A stretch of DNA of 64,000 bases from Aurantiochytrium sp. KH105 (lineage: Eukaryota; Sar; Bigyra; Thraustochytrida; Thraustochytriidae), in NCBI GenBank assembly GCA_003116975.1, contig BGKB01000088.1, positions 222,877-286,876 on the forward strand, given 5' to 3'. The first letter of the stretch is position 1; every line of letters begins with the position of its first letter. Positions 18,567 through 28,238 of this stretch are shown piece after piece. The translations under genes and the position numbers were made by a program. Below the pieces are notes generated by a model. That model saw only the letters and a list, made by a program, of their open reading frames with translations. It was not told the DNA's origin and did not search any database.

Positions 18567-19613
18567 TCAAGGACAAATCTCTTGGACGAGAGCATTCGCG
18601 AGAGCGCGGTTTTCGTCGTACTCGGAGTTATAGCGACTGTCGTAGTAGTCGTCGGCATTCGGGAACTGGCTGACTGAGTATGAGCTGTCGCACACAGCAT
18701 CGAGGAAGGGGGTGTTCTCCTCTTCCACGATGCGAATGCAAATAATGCGCGGCGCCGTGGCCCCGAGACGGTTGAGCATCTCAGCCTTGAGCGCGATGTA
18801 GTTGTCCACGTTCGAGGGCTTGAGAAGGTGGCCGTCCGAGAAGAGGAGCATAAAGCTGGGTTTGTCGGCCGATGCGAGCTTGTCCGCCACGCCCCTGAAT
18901 AAGGGAGGGAACTTTGTGCCATAGGCGCGGTTGCCGGCGCCAACATCGATGTCGAGGAACTTTTCGACGAGGTCTCCCGGGACGTTGGCCGCGGGGCTGC
19001 CGAGGCGTACGCGCCAGTTGATCGAGGTCCGTTTGAGCTCGAGAATACCAAAGTTGACGTCCTTGTTGAACGGCAGCTTGATCGCTGCGAATCCGGCGCT
19101 GCGAATCGACTCGATCGCCTTTTCAACGGCGGGCTTCGGGTACTTTGCGGCAAACGTAGTGTCGACGGCTGCGAGGACGCGCGCCGAGCATGTGGACGCG
19201 AGGCGAAATGCGTAGCAGGTGGTCACTCCTTCTTCGCTGCCGCCATTGACCGAACTGCCGTACACGACTTCACTTCCGGGGTTGTCAAACCAAAGAAATG
19301 GGATGCCCGCTTCAAGAAAGGAATTGTACTGCTCGTCCGTAAAGTAGCAAGTAAAGGAACCCTCAATCCTATTCCACGACATGGCTTGGACGGAGGTTCC
19401 AAAGTTTTCGAAGCAGGTGTCGAGTGCTTCTTGCTTGGTCCGGCCGAAAATTGGCGTCGAGAACCCATTGAAGTAGGCCTTGTCCACGTCTGTGCACCGT
19501 CCATAAAAATACGACCCGCTGTCGTAGGCCGGCTGTGCGTGTGCTACGTGCACAGCAGGCAGCGCCATCGCAAGCGCCAGCGCGACCTTCATACCTTGGG
19601 AAGCCGTCCTCAT
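18567..19613 (-). CDS. Secreted Cys-rich plus vWA-like protein, copy C
   Basis: The 348-residue paralogue of the proteins at 15577 and 13822 is more diverged. It has a signal peptide (MRTASQGMKVALALAMALPA...), the Cys-rich head (GSYFYGRC, DTCFENFG, FTCYF, TTCYAF) and a vWA-like domain with RVLAAVDTTF, DVNFGILELKRT, AGNRAYGTKFPP and SFMLLFSDGH. It ends soon after ALVQEICP, lacking the short tail of copy B. The first metal-site segment is degenerate (DTTFA). The frame is intact. All three genes point the same way, so they arose by head-to-tail duplication. Confidence 0.82.
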   Translation of the reverse strand: MRTASQGMKVALALAMALPAVHVAHAQPAYDSGSYFYGRCTDVDKAYFNGFSTPIFGRTKQEALDTCFENFGTSVQAMSWNRIEGSFTCYFTDEQYNSFLEAGIPFLWFDNPGSEVVYGSSVNGGSEEGVTTCYAFRLASTCSARVLAAVDTTFAAKYPKPAVEKAIESIRSAGFAAIKLPFNKDVNFGILELKRTSINWRVRLGSPAANVPGDLVEKFLDIDVGAGNRAYGTKFPPLFRGVADKLASADKPSFMLLFSDGHLLKPSNVDNYIALKAEMLNRLGATAPRIICIRIVEEENTPFLDAVCDSSYSVSQFPNADDYYDSRYNSEYDENRALANALVQEICP

Positions 19614-20702
19614 CGTGCTTCGCTTGGTGATTCAAGTTGATTAGACCTTTGTAAGCTTGATTGTTCTGGTTCGCGAGCAGTCAGTCTCCTCTCCGCGTCG
19701 AGAGACAGCGCGCGCGCGCGGGGGGGGGGGGGTGCTGTCGCGGACAAAACAGACCAATTTTTACCGATGTACTTGCATTCCTTCAAATGGCCATTTGATT
19801 TTTCTGTAGGAGAATGCTAACCTCTACAAACGCAGCATGGCGCGGAATGAGAAGGCAACTTTTTACCGGAACTTCGGTCGGACATCCGTGGTGCGTAACG
19901 ATCGAGATGAATCACACAGAAAGCAGTCTGTCTGGCAGGCAGTGCTACTTCTACATTTCCTGACACAACGGCTATCTTGCCGATTCCATCAGCACCGGGG
20001 GGGTGCGTCGGACGGTGTCCATTCCTTGCCCTTGGAACAAAAAATGCACTCCTTTTCAGGCTGACCAGTCAGTGAGTGAGACTATAGTAGACTGAAAAGT
20101 TCTGTGGTTGAAAAAAAGAAGAAAAGGCTGAGGGACGCCTTTTGTAACGGGTCTTTTGCCGCAGGCGATGCGAGCTACGTGGTGGGGGCTCTTTGGTCTG
20201 CTCCGGACGATAACGTCCTTCTCGTCCTCGCTGCGAACTTTGCGATCAGCCCCGGGATCGTTATTTGTCTCGGGAAAGTAACCGTCCATCGATCGAGCGA
20301 TGGTGTGGTCACCGTTTATTTGGACCATCTGCGAGGTCGTTCGCCTATGTCCAGCAGCAACAGAAGCAGCAGTAGCAGCAGCAGCAGTAGCAGCACGAGT
20401 TCCTCCCTCTCTCGCACCTCGAAGAGCAGGAGCAGCGGGTCCGAGCCAAGCAAGCTGAGCCAAGCAAGGTGAGCCACGCCGAGCTTTCTTCCACCTGCTC
20501 ACTGTCAAATATTTTAGTTTGAGTCACCCACTGCCACTCGATCTTGCTGGCCGGGCTGATCAGCGGTGCTGCTGCGGCTGATCAGCGGTGATCGCCGCGT
20601 TCCGACCGTTTGTTGTTGTTGTTGCGCGCACGCCCGCCGCGGGAGAGAGAATGATTCATCACGACTGACTCGACTCTTCGTTCCTTCGCCTCGCGGCGCG
20701 TT

Positions 20703-20875
20703 GCGATGCGATGCGATGCGATGCGATGCGATGCGATGCGAGATGCGATGCGAGATGCGATGCGATGCGATGCGATGCGATGCGATGCGATGCGATGCGA
20801 TGCGATGCGATGCGATGCGATGCGATGCGATGCGATGCGATGCGATGCGATGCGATGCGATGCGATGCGATGCGC
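20703..20875. repeat. (GCGAT)n pentanucleotide array
   Basis: About 33 units of GCGAT over 170 bases, interrupted twice by GAGAT-type variants near 20742 and 20753. Because five is not a multiple of three, all three plus-strand frames stay open and translate as Met-Arg-Cys-Asp-Ala repeats. This is the reason for long spurious ORFs here. Confidence 0.97.
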
Positions 20876-21477
20876 CGTGCTCTGTTTTACTGCGTTTTTG
20901 CTGCAGCAGTCTCAGCCAGCCTCAGCCTTTCTTTTGGCCCATTCATCGTCGACATGCCGTTTCTCTTCCTCAGCTCCGTGCAGAGGTTTGACCAACGCTC
21001 TCGACCCGAGGCTCCGGCGTTGGCCGGAAGGGTCGCGCGGCCACATCGGGGTGGCCAAGAGGACAGACAGTCAGTCGCCGACCCGTCGCGACCGCCGGTA
21101 GGCAGGCCCTCGACCATTCCATTTCATTTCCCTCGCATTCCGAGCCGCCGCCGCTGCCGCGGTCGTGCTTTCTCACTCCTGAGAAACTGCTGCGAAGACT
21201 GCGATGACGAGATCTCGCTGGCGGTGTGCGCCTTATTTATCGCGCGAATGCGAGCTGCAGTGCTGCTGCTGCTTGGTCCAAGATCCGTCGCCACGGGCCA
21301 GGCCTGCCTAGACCCAGCCAGACCAGACCAGGCTAGACCAGGCCATCGCGCCAGCCTGCGCGAGCGGCTGCCTTCGACGCGAGCGAGATGTTCACGCCGT
21401 CGCCCGTGGCCTGGTCGGTCTCGGCTTGGACTAGGCTTGGACGCGGCTCGGCTTGGACTCCTCGCTTTCCTCGCCTT

Positions 21478-21591
<114 letters not shown>

Positions 21592-23101
21592 ACCTTTCCA
21601 CTTCCGCTGGAGAGCCCCAACAGTAATTTATTCAAGAGTCCACTTCCAGCCACCAGCTTTCCGGAAAAGAACGCGAAAAAAAAAACCACCGGCAGCGGCA
21701 GCGGGCCCCGGGAACAACGTGAATCTCCAACCGTCTCGACTCGAAAGGAATCAGGGGAGAGAGAGAAGGAAAAGGAGAGAGAGAGAGAGAGCACTGCCTG
21801 CATGGCTGCATGGCTGGTGCGGCGCCGGCTCGATGGACGCCTGGATGGACTCCGAGAGTCCAGACGGCCAGGCCCGCCCGGCACGGCTGATCTCGGCGCG
21901 TCGGGTTCGGGCCGACAGCGCGCGAGCCAACGGGCAGCCCGTTGAGGCTGCGAGTCGGCCCGAGGAGAAGGGGACTTCAACTTGTGCGCCATCATGGATC
22001 GCCCAACTTCGAATTTTGAATAAGGTTGGAACTGTGAAAGTAAAATGAAAACAAGAGGCGAAAGCCGACGACCGACGCGCCCGGGACCCACGACGCCCGT
22101 CCTGGCTAGCCAGCCAACCCGCAGCTCCGCGCGTAGGTCGTGGCTGCGGGTCGAGCCGCGCCGTGACGCCTTGGCGCCGCCTCGCAGGCGGCAGCTGCAG
22201 CTGCGGCGGCGCACACCCCGCTTCTGCGGCCCGCAGTGCGCGCTGCGGGCGCCGGGGGCTGGCTGTGCCCGCCCTGCATGCTTGCGTGGAGTGCCTTGCT
22301 TGCGTCTGCGCCTACGCGTGCGACGCGTGCGACGCCGATACGGCCTTCCCTTCCTCGGCAAGGCAAGCAAGGCGTTGCCAGGGCCGTCCTCGCCTCCGGC
22401 TGCACACGATCCGGCCGACTGCGGCCAGCTGCAGAAGTCGAGGCAAGGCACGGCAGGGCAAGGGCAAGCAAGGCAAGGCCGCCGACGCGGCATCAACGCG
22501 GCCGCGCCTGTCACCGGTTTCCGTTCTTTTCTCTGTATCTCCTCCATTTTTCAGCCAGCCAGTCCAGGGGACCAGCGTGCAGTCCAGTCAGTCCAGCCTC
22601 CCCACGCTCCCCCACAGCAGACGGGTCAGTGGCCGGCCGCGCGCGCCATTTGTAGGGAGCCCCGGCCACCGCTGCGGGGACCAGCTGCGGCGACGAGGAA
22701 GCAGGCGCCGGCCTCTGGCCGCTGGCCGCTGCGGGGCCGGCCCGCCGGGACTCCGCGGGAGCGAGAGACACAGAGCGACGCGCGGCCGCCGCGTCTTCGG
22801 CCGCTCTTCCTGCTGCTGCTCCTCGCTTCCTCTTCCGCGCCCCTCTTCTCGCTGCGCTCCCGCCCGCCCGAGCCGCCACCGCTGCGCCGCTCCAGCCTGC
22901 GAGGACGGGAGCGGAGCGGGGGGACGAGGCCGCGACGCGCGCGAGTCTCCTCCCTCCCTCCTTCCTTTTCTTCCTTCCCTTCCTTCCTTCCTCCAGCTCC
23001 TCGTTCTTTTTCTCCATTCCCGCGTCCTCTCCCCGCGCAGCCGAGGCGCAAGTCAAACACGGGCGGCGCCGCGGTTTTCTTTCTCGCCGTCCACTCGCTG
23101 C

Positions 23102-23146
23102 TGTCTCGTCTCGTCTCGTCTCGTCTCGTCTCGTCTCGTCTCGTCC
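23102..23146. repeat. (CTCGT)n pentanucleotide repeat
   Basis: About nine CTCGT units lie some 350 bases upstream of the GT77 gene at 23493. The pentamer is a different motif from the GCGAT array. Confidence 0.93.
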
Positions 23147-23492
23147 CGTCCCTCGCTCCTGCCCCGCTCCCTCTCGCTGCGGCGGCTGCGGGCAGGCTGA
23201 CTCGCCCCGGCGGGAGCCGAGCAAACGAGAATCGAGTTGAGGATCGCCGAGCGACACGGATCGAGCGTCACGGTCGGCCGAACGAACGAACGAAGCGGAA
23301 AAGACACAGGCAAGCAAACAGACAAGCAATCAGGCAAGCAAACCCCTTTCTGGCCTCTCGCGGGAGCGCCGCCACGCGACTGCGAGCACGCGACCGCGAC
23401 TGCGAGCACGCGACGGCGAGCGAGCGCGGCGGACGGCTTGGGCTCGAGGCTGAAGGCCTCTTCAGGGGCAGCTGGCGTGGAGTTGAGCGAGG

Positions 23493-25157
23493 ATGGCCAA
23501 GGCCGAGTACGAGCGCGTGCCCAGCGACGAGGCGGAACGCAAGGATGAAAGGCCGCGCAACAGACACGCGCCGGCGGCGGGAGGGACGCCGGGGTTCCTG
23601 GGCATGACGCTGAGGAGCAGGGTCGCATGCGTGGTTGGCGCCATCGTGCTCGTCTTTGCCATGCTGGCCATCTTCTCCTCCACAGAACAGGCCCAGGCCG
23701 TCAAGGACCACATGAACAACGCAGCCTCGGATGCCATGCTCTCGGTGGGACTCAGCCCCATGAACGGCAAGTTCTTCATCAAGAACCCGCCCTGCGCCGT
23801 CGCAAACAGCACCGAAACCCTCATCTCCGCGAATAAGGCCGGCAACATTGTCGAGTTCGCACGCCACGTCAAGCGCGACGAGGACAGTTTCGTCACCGTC
23901 ACATTTGCCTCGTACACGTACCGCGACGCCCTCATTAACTGGCTCATCGCCTCGGAGCGCGCAAGCATCCGCTCCGTCGTCGTCGTCTGTCTTGACGTCG
24001 CGCTCCAGGACTACCTCTTCTCTCGAGGCATTCCCTGCTTTCATGCATATGCCAGCGAGAGCGAGAGCGAAAGCGAAGCCCTCACGCCCGTGGAAGATAG
24101 GTCCGACGCCTACGACGCCGAGGAGGCCAGCGCGACGGACTCTTCCTACAACGATGCAGAAACCGATTCCACCAACGACAACGACGACGATGACAACAAC
24201 GATACCGGCGATCTCATGCTCGAAGCCATCGAGGAGGAGAGGGAGGTCGACGAGGCCACGGAGCTCACCGCGTCCACATCGGCATCCTCGGGCCTCGAGG
24301 CCGACGATCAGAGCACGGGCAAGCTCAGTCGCGGCAAAATTCACAAGCTCTGGATCATGCGCGTCAACTACCTGAGCGAGCTCCTCCATAACGGCATCGA
24401 CGTCCTGTTCTCCGATCTCGATGTCGTCATCGTGCAAGACCCACGCCCGTTCTTTGCCCAGGCCGAGATCGTCGCGTCGCGCGGCAAATTCCCTGCTTTC
24501 GCCCTCAAGCGATGGGGCGCCACGGCCTGCATGGGTTTCATTTACTTCAAGTCCACCCCAAACGTAAAGATCATCATTGAGGACATGATCGAGGCTCTCC
24601 AGCGCCACAGCGATGACCAGATCGCAGTCAATATGGCGCTACTCAAGCGTCTTGGAAGAAGCTCCAGAAAGGTCTTTGGCAGGAGGACTGGTGATCTTTT
24701 CGAGCCAAAACATACGACTTCCATTATTTCCGGCAAACCCGGTCAGGTCAAGCTTATGCTCTTGTCCCACAACGCCTTGCCTCGCTTTTGCACACATCTT
24801 TCCATCAAGGACTGGAACCGCGACATTGTGGCTGCGCACTGCCGTCCTATTCGCCACGTCAGCAAGAGCCGCGAATATTCTCGTGATCTGGCCATGGCCC
24901 GCTACAACCTCTTTTGCGACACGGATGCACTCGCAGGCCATCGCAAGGCAGGCATGTACTCCACGTACAGCCGGAAAAAGCATAGGAACGTCACGGCCTT
25001 TAATGACCCCACGCCAGAGTCCATGCTCATCGCAGCAATGACGCCATCTGACCACGTCGCTTTCGCCAAGTGGCTCGAAGCCACTTCCGAGTCGTGCGAC
25101 TTTGGTTCCTTTATCAACTTGCCGGCCCAGTATGGCGTTGGACCTGAGGACCTTTAA
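23493..25157 (+). CDS. GT77-type nucleotide-sugar glycosyltransferase, type II membrane protein, copy 1
   Basis: The 554-residue protein has a short basic cytosolic tail, one membrane anchor at about residues 44-62 and a lumenal catalytic region, the usual Golgi layout. The GT77/nucleotide-diphospho-sugar transferase fold is indicated by TYRDALINWLIASE, VVVCLD, RGIPCF and especially GIDVLFSDLDVVIVQDPRPF, where D308-L-D310 is the metal/nucleotide-sugar DxD. Downstream are WGATACMGFIYFKST and DDQIAVNMAL, typical of the family. An acidic insert of about 90 residues (185-275, ESESESE and DDDDNND runs) interrupts the domain between RGIPCF and the DxD strand. A paralogue lies inverted at 28239-29747. 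GT77 members use alpha-linked xylose, arabinose or galactose donors; the donor here cannot be told. Confidence 0.88.
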   Translation: MAKAEYERVPSDEAERKDERPRNRHAPAAGGTPGFLGMTLRSRVACVVGAIVLVFAMLAIFSSTEQAQAVKDHMNNAASDAMLSVGLSPMNGKFFIKNPPCAVANSTETLISANKAGNIVEFARHVKRDEDSFVTVTFASYTYRDALINWLIASERASIRSVVVVCLDVALQDYLFSRGIPCFHAYASESESESEALTPVEDRSDAYDAEEASATDSSYNDAETDSTNDNDDDDNNDTGDLMLEAIEEEREVDEATELTASTSASSGLEADDQSTGKLSRGKIHKLWIMRVNYLSELLHNGIDVLFSDLDVVIVQDPRPFFAQAEIVASRGKFPAFALKRWGATACMGFIYFKSTPNVKIIIEDMIEALQRHSDDQIAVNMALLKRLGRSSRKVFGRRTGDLFEPKHTTSIISGKPGQVKLMLLSHNALPRFCTHLSIKDWNRDIVAAHCRPIRHVSKSREYSRDLAMARYNLFCDTDALAGHRKAGMYSTYSRKKHRNVTAFNDPTPESMLIAAMTPSDHVAFAKWLEATSESCDFGSFINLPAQYGVGPEDL

Positions 25158-26298
25158 GACACACTGTCTTTAATTCTTGCGCGCCCGCCGATCACCTTAG
25201 CTAGGATCTTGCCTGGCTCATCGCTGGCTCTGAATTTCCATGCGTCTTGGTCGCGTGAACCAGCCAGCATCCATAGTTTTTTTTTTTTTCTCCAAATGCC
25301 TCTAACGGTGCTGCCAAGACCAAGACCTCGTCTCGGGACTGACTGAGAGCCCAACCCGATTTTTGAAAAAAAAATGACGGACTGGTAGTAGCACCAATTC
25401 TCTTTTCTTTTTTCATATCCATCCGGGTTTCAATGGCGCATATATCCGATGCCCTGTACAATCAATCAATCAATCTCAACGAATGGATCTCCCCTTTTTC
25501 TCTGATTTTCTCTGCGATGATCAAACTTAACATTGTAAATAGGCCTGGCCAGGTTGCGGGTGAGTGATAAGAGGGCCTACATATTTTGCTTCGTCGTCGA
25601 ATCGCACGGCACTTTTGCGTCAAGGCCTAGTCGTTTCCAATCAATCTTTCGTCTTCTGTGAGTTGAGAACGCCACCTTGAGAGGGAACGAACTCTTCTAC
25701 CCAGCCGAATACACAACGTCGGGCCGCCTACCTATGATCGGCCGTCATGCGTGCGTCCACCAACGAAGGTATACCGGCCAGTTTGGCTGGCACCTTGCAC
25801 CCTGTGACCGAAACTGACAGGCCAAAAGACCTGCTGAAGAGAATGGACTTGAGGAGGAGCAGTTTTTTTCCTCCCTTCTCTTGTCTCCCGTCCCGATTAT
25901 TTTTCTCTCTTTTTTTTTTTTCCAAGTTCAACTGTTCTTTCCCGTTTTAGTCGGTTTTTATCAGGCCTATAAATTTTCGAGTTCAACTTGTCGAGAAGTC
26001 TTGGGGTGGCAGGGGAGCAGGCAGGCTGGCTTGGGTTAGCGGCCAAATCTACAACAGCAGTTGCCGCTACAGCTCTGCGGGCTCGACAGGTGCGCGCGCG
26101 CGGATTGCTGGACTCCGCTGCCCCCCTCATCTCCCGCCCTCACACGCGCTTGCCAGCGTGCCTAGCCTCCGAGAAGTCGGCCTCGCGGACGAGGTCTTGG
26201 TCACTGGGACCGTCGGCTCCATTGACAACTCCGACTTCGACCTCTGACGTCGACCCGAGCAAGCGTCCAGCCAAACACTCAAACAAAGACGCAGGAGG
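25158..26298. other. Intergenic region between GT77 copy 1 and the type II membrane protein
   Basis: No gene is supported. Poly-T/A runs occur near 25278 and 25365, a CAAT repeat near 25462-25475 and poly-T near 25910. AGGCCT-containing palindromes occur at about 25541, 25623 and 25963; the last reads AGGCCTATAAA and could be a promoter element for the gene at 26299. Confidence 0.5.
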
Positions 26299-27768
26299 AT
26301 GCCGGCGTACGCAGAGGTGCCTCAGAATGAGGACGGCAACGCGCCCGAAAGCAACACTGCGGCGCGGCAAAAGCGCGTCGCATCGCGAAACTGGGTTGTG
26401 ATCGCCGTCATTGCTCTTTTTGCGGGTCTCGTACTCATGAGCATTAGCAAGGACCGTGAGGCCCTCGATGCCGCCGCCGCCACATCCACGCAGGTCGAAG
26501 CCAAGGACATCATTAACAACTTTGGCGACAAAATGGACTACTTTCAAAAGATTGCCCATGATGAAAAAACGTACAGCAAAAAGGTGCGCCAAGAAGAGGC
26601 CCAGGCGGAGCGCGAGCGCAAGCGCCAAGAGAAACTCAGGAAACAAGAGGAAGCGCGCTTGAAGAAGGAGCAAGACGAGTACGATAGCGAAGCGGAAGCA
26701 TCCAAATCAGCCAGCAAGAAAAAGAACAGCAAGGCCAAGGCGCCAGCGCCAACCACGCCCCCGCCCACGCCCTCGCCCACCAGCAAGTTTTCCGCGCCCT
26801 CGGAGACCATCTATGACTTTCTCTACAAGCACACGGACGGTTCGCTCATTCTGCACAGTACGAGCATCGAAGAGGAGGAAAGCATTCCTGCTGCTGACTT
26901 GAACGTTATTACGCTCACAATCCAGGCCATGGCAACCAATGATGATGACTCTATGGCGCTCGCTCAGATTGCCATCTGGTTCGCCAGGATTGCCCAAGCC
27001 TGGCCCACTGATATCGAGCTCACCGACAACGCCAAGGAGTCTCTCGAGTTCCTCCTCAAAATGGACTTTGACTCGATCAGCTCCGATTCATCCTTTGTGC
27101 AGAGCCTCGTCGACTTCAAGATCACCAGCGAAGATGGCAATGGCAAGGTTGTCTTCAATACCGAGGGCTTCAAGGATCTCCAGGAAAAGCATTCCGCCGC
27201 GAGCAGCGCTGCCTCTGCTATTTCCCCGCAGGACGAGGCGACTCCGGCCCCTGAGACCAAGGAGGAGCGCTTTAAAGAGAGCCAGATTGAAAAGGTCGTC
27301 TCGGGTCTTCTCGACTCGGGTGATATTTCGGGTGGCAAGCCCGTGGAGCGCCTCCGTGTCGCCGTCGAAGCTCACGAGACTCTCGAGGAGTGGAACAAGC
27401 TTTTGATCTTCACTCTTGCCGTTGCGGAAGCGCGCCCCGTCTTTCAAGAATACGTTAAGCGCTGGCGCCAGGGCAAGTTTATTCGCGGCAAATTGCTCAG
27501 CAGGGAAGAAATCCCTCCCGAGAAAAAGTCCGTGGCGCTAGCCAATGCTGCCGAGATGCTCCAGCTTCTCGAGGAATCATGCGAAGCGTTCCCGCGCGTC
27601 AACGATCTCCTTCGTGCCGTCTTTTACGAGTTCCTCACCAAGGGTCCCTCTGATGACGACCTGAGCATTCCGGGTTCAGAAGATGACGATGATGATGATG
27701 TCGACGACGAGGGCGGCGCCACGGACCCTGATGCTGAAGTTGATGCTGATGCTGACCAGACGCCCTGA
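26299..27768 (+). CDS. Type II membrane protein with coiled coil and acidic tail, function unknown
   Basis: The 489-residue protein has a polar N terminus, one membrane helix at about 32-49 (VVIAVIALFAGLVLMSI) and a long charged coiled coil at about 85-130 (AQAERERKRQEKLRKQEEAR). A Pro/Thr linker follows (about 148-162), then a helical domain (about 168-450) and an Asp-rich tail (DDDDDDVDDEGG). I recognise no family. It lies between the two inverted GT77 paralogues and shares their single-anchor topology, so an ER/Golgi location is plausible. That link rests on context only. The start is the first ATG and gives a sensible short cytosolic tail. Confidence 0.8.
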   Translation: MPAYAEVPQNEDGNAPESNTAARQKRVASRNWVVIAVIALFAGLVLMSISKDREALDAAAATSTQVEAKDIINNFGDKMDYFQKIAHDEKTYSKKVRQEEAQAERERKRQEKLRKQEEARLKKEQDEYDSEAEASKSASKKKNSKAKAPAPTTPPPTPSPTSKFSAPSETIYDFLYKHTDGSLILHSTSIEEEESIPAADLNVITLTIQAMATNDDDSMALAQIAIWFARIAQAWPTDIELTDNAKESLEFLLKMDFDSISSDSSFVQSLVDFKITSEDGNGKVVFNTEGFKDLQEKHSAASSAASAISPQDEATPAPETKEERFKESQIEKVVSGLLDSGDISGGKPVERLRVAVEAHETLEEWNKLLIFTLAVAEARPVFQEYVKRWRQGKFIRGKLLSREEIPPEKKSVALANAAEMLQLLEESCEAFPRVNDLLRAVFYEFLTKGPSDDDLSIPGSEDDDDDDVDDEGGATDPDAEVDADADQTP

Positions 27769-28128
27769 TCGCCTTTATCGTATTCACACACAATTTCTAT
27801 TGCTCACTACACGCAAGGAATTTTGGTTTTGATTTCAGCATGCTTGCATCAGCATTTCTTCTTCACAATGGCAATGCCAAAATGTATTCGACGATTTCGA
27901 AATGCGTCCAGTTCTTGACTTTGCAAATGTCACCAACAATGATGTCAAACAAATTTTCCTTACGCCGCGCTTGCCGCCTCGCTTGAGGAAGAAGATGTGT
28001 ATGGCAATGGGAGAGTTCATTTGAAAAGTACTGGATCGAGAAAGGGATGGTAGGGACGAAAACTTGGAAACGAAACGAAAGGATGAGACAATTTTTTTTT
28101 GAAAATCTTGATTTCGACGTGTACGTAA

Positions 28129-28190
28129 AGTTTGTTTGTTTGTTCGTTTTTTGTTTGTTTGTTTGTTTGTTTGTTTGTTTGTTTGTTCAT
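28129..28190. repeat. (GTTT)n tetranucleotide repeat
   Basis: About 14 GTTT units, with one GTTC and one GTTTTTT interruption, lie in the 470-base gap between the convergent ends of the genes at 26299-27768 and 28239-29747. Nothing else is seen in that gap. Confidence 0.93.
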
Positions 28191-28238
28191 TTTTCTTTTG
28201 AAAGAAAGAACAAAAAAGGTGAACGCCCAACCAAGATG

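Noticed and set aside
22045-23607. Plus-strand frame of 520 codons overlapping the GT77 start
   Set aside because: Arg/Pro/Ala-rich composition, overlap with the well-supported GT77 frame and competing frames on both strands.
23268-24608. Minus-strand frame of 446 codons
   Set aside because: It is antisense to the GT77 gene, whose frame has clear domain motifs.
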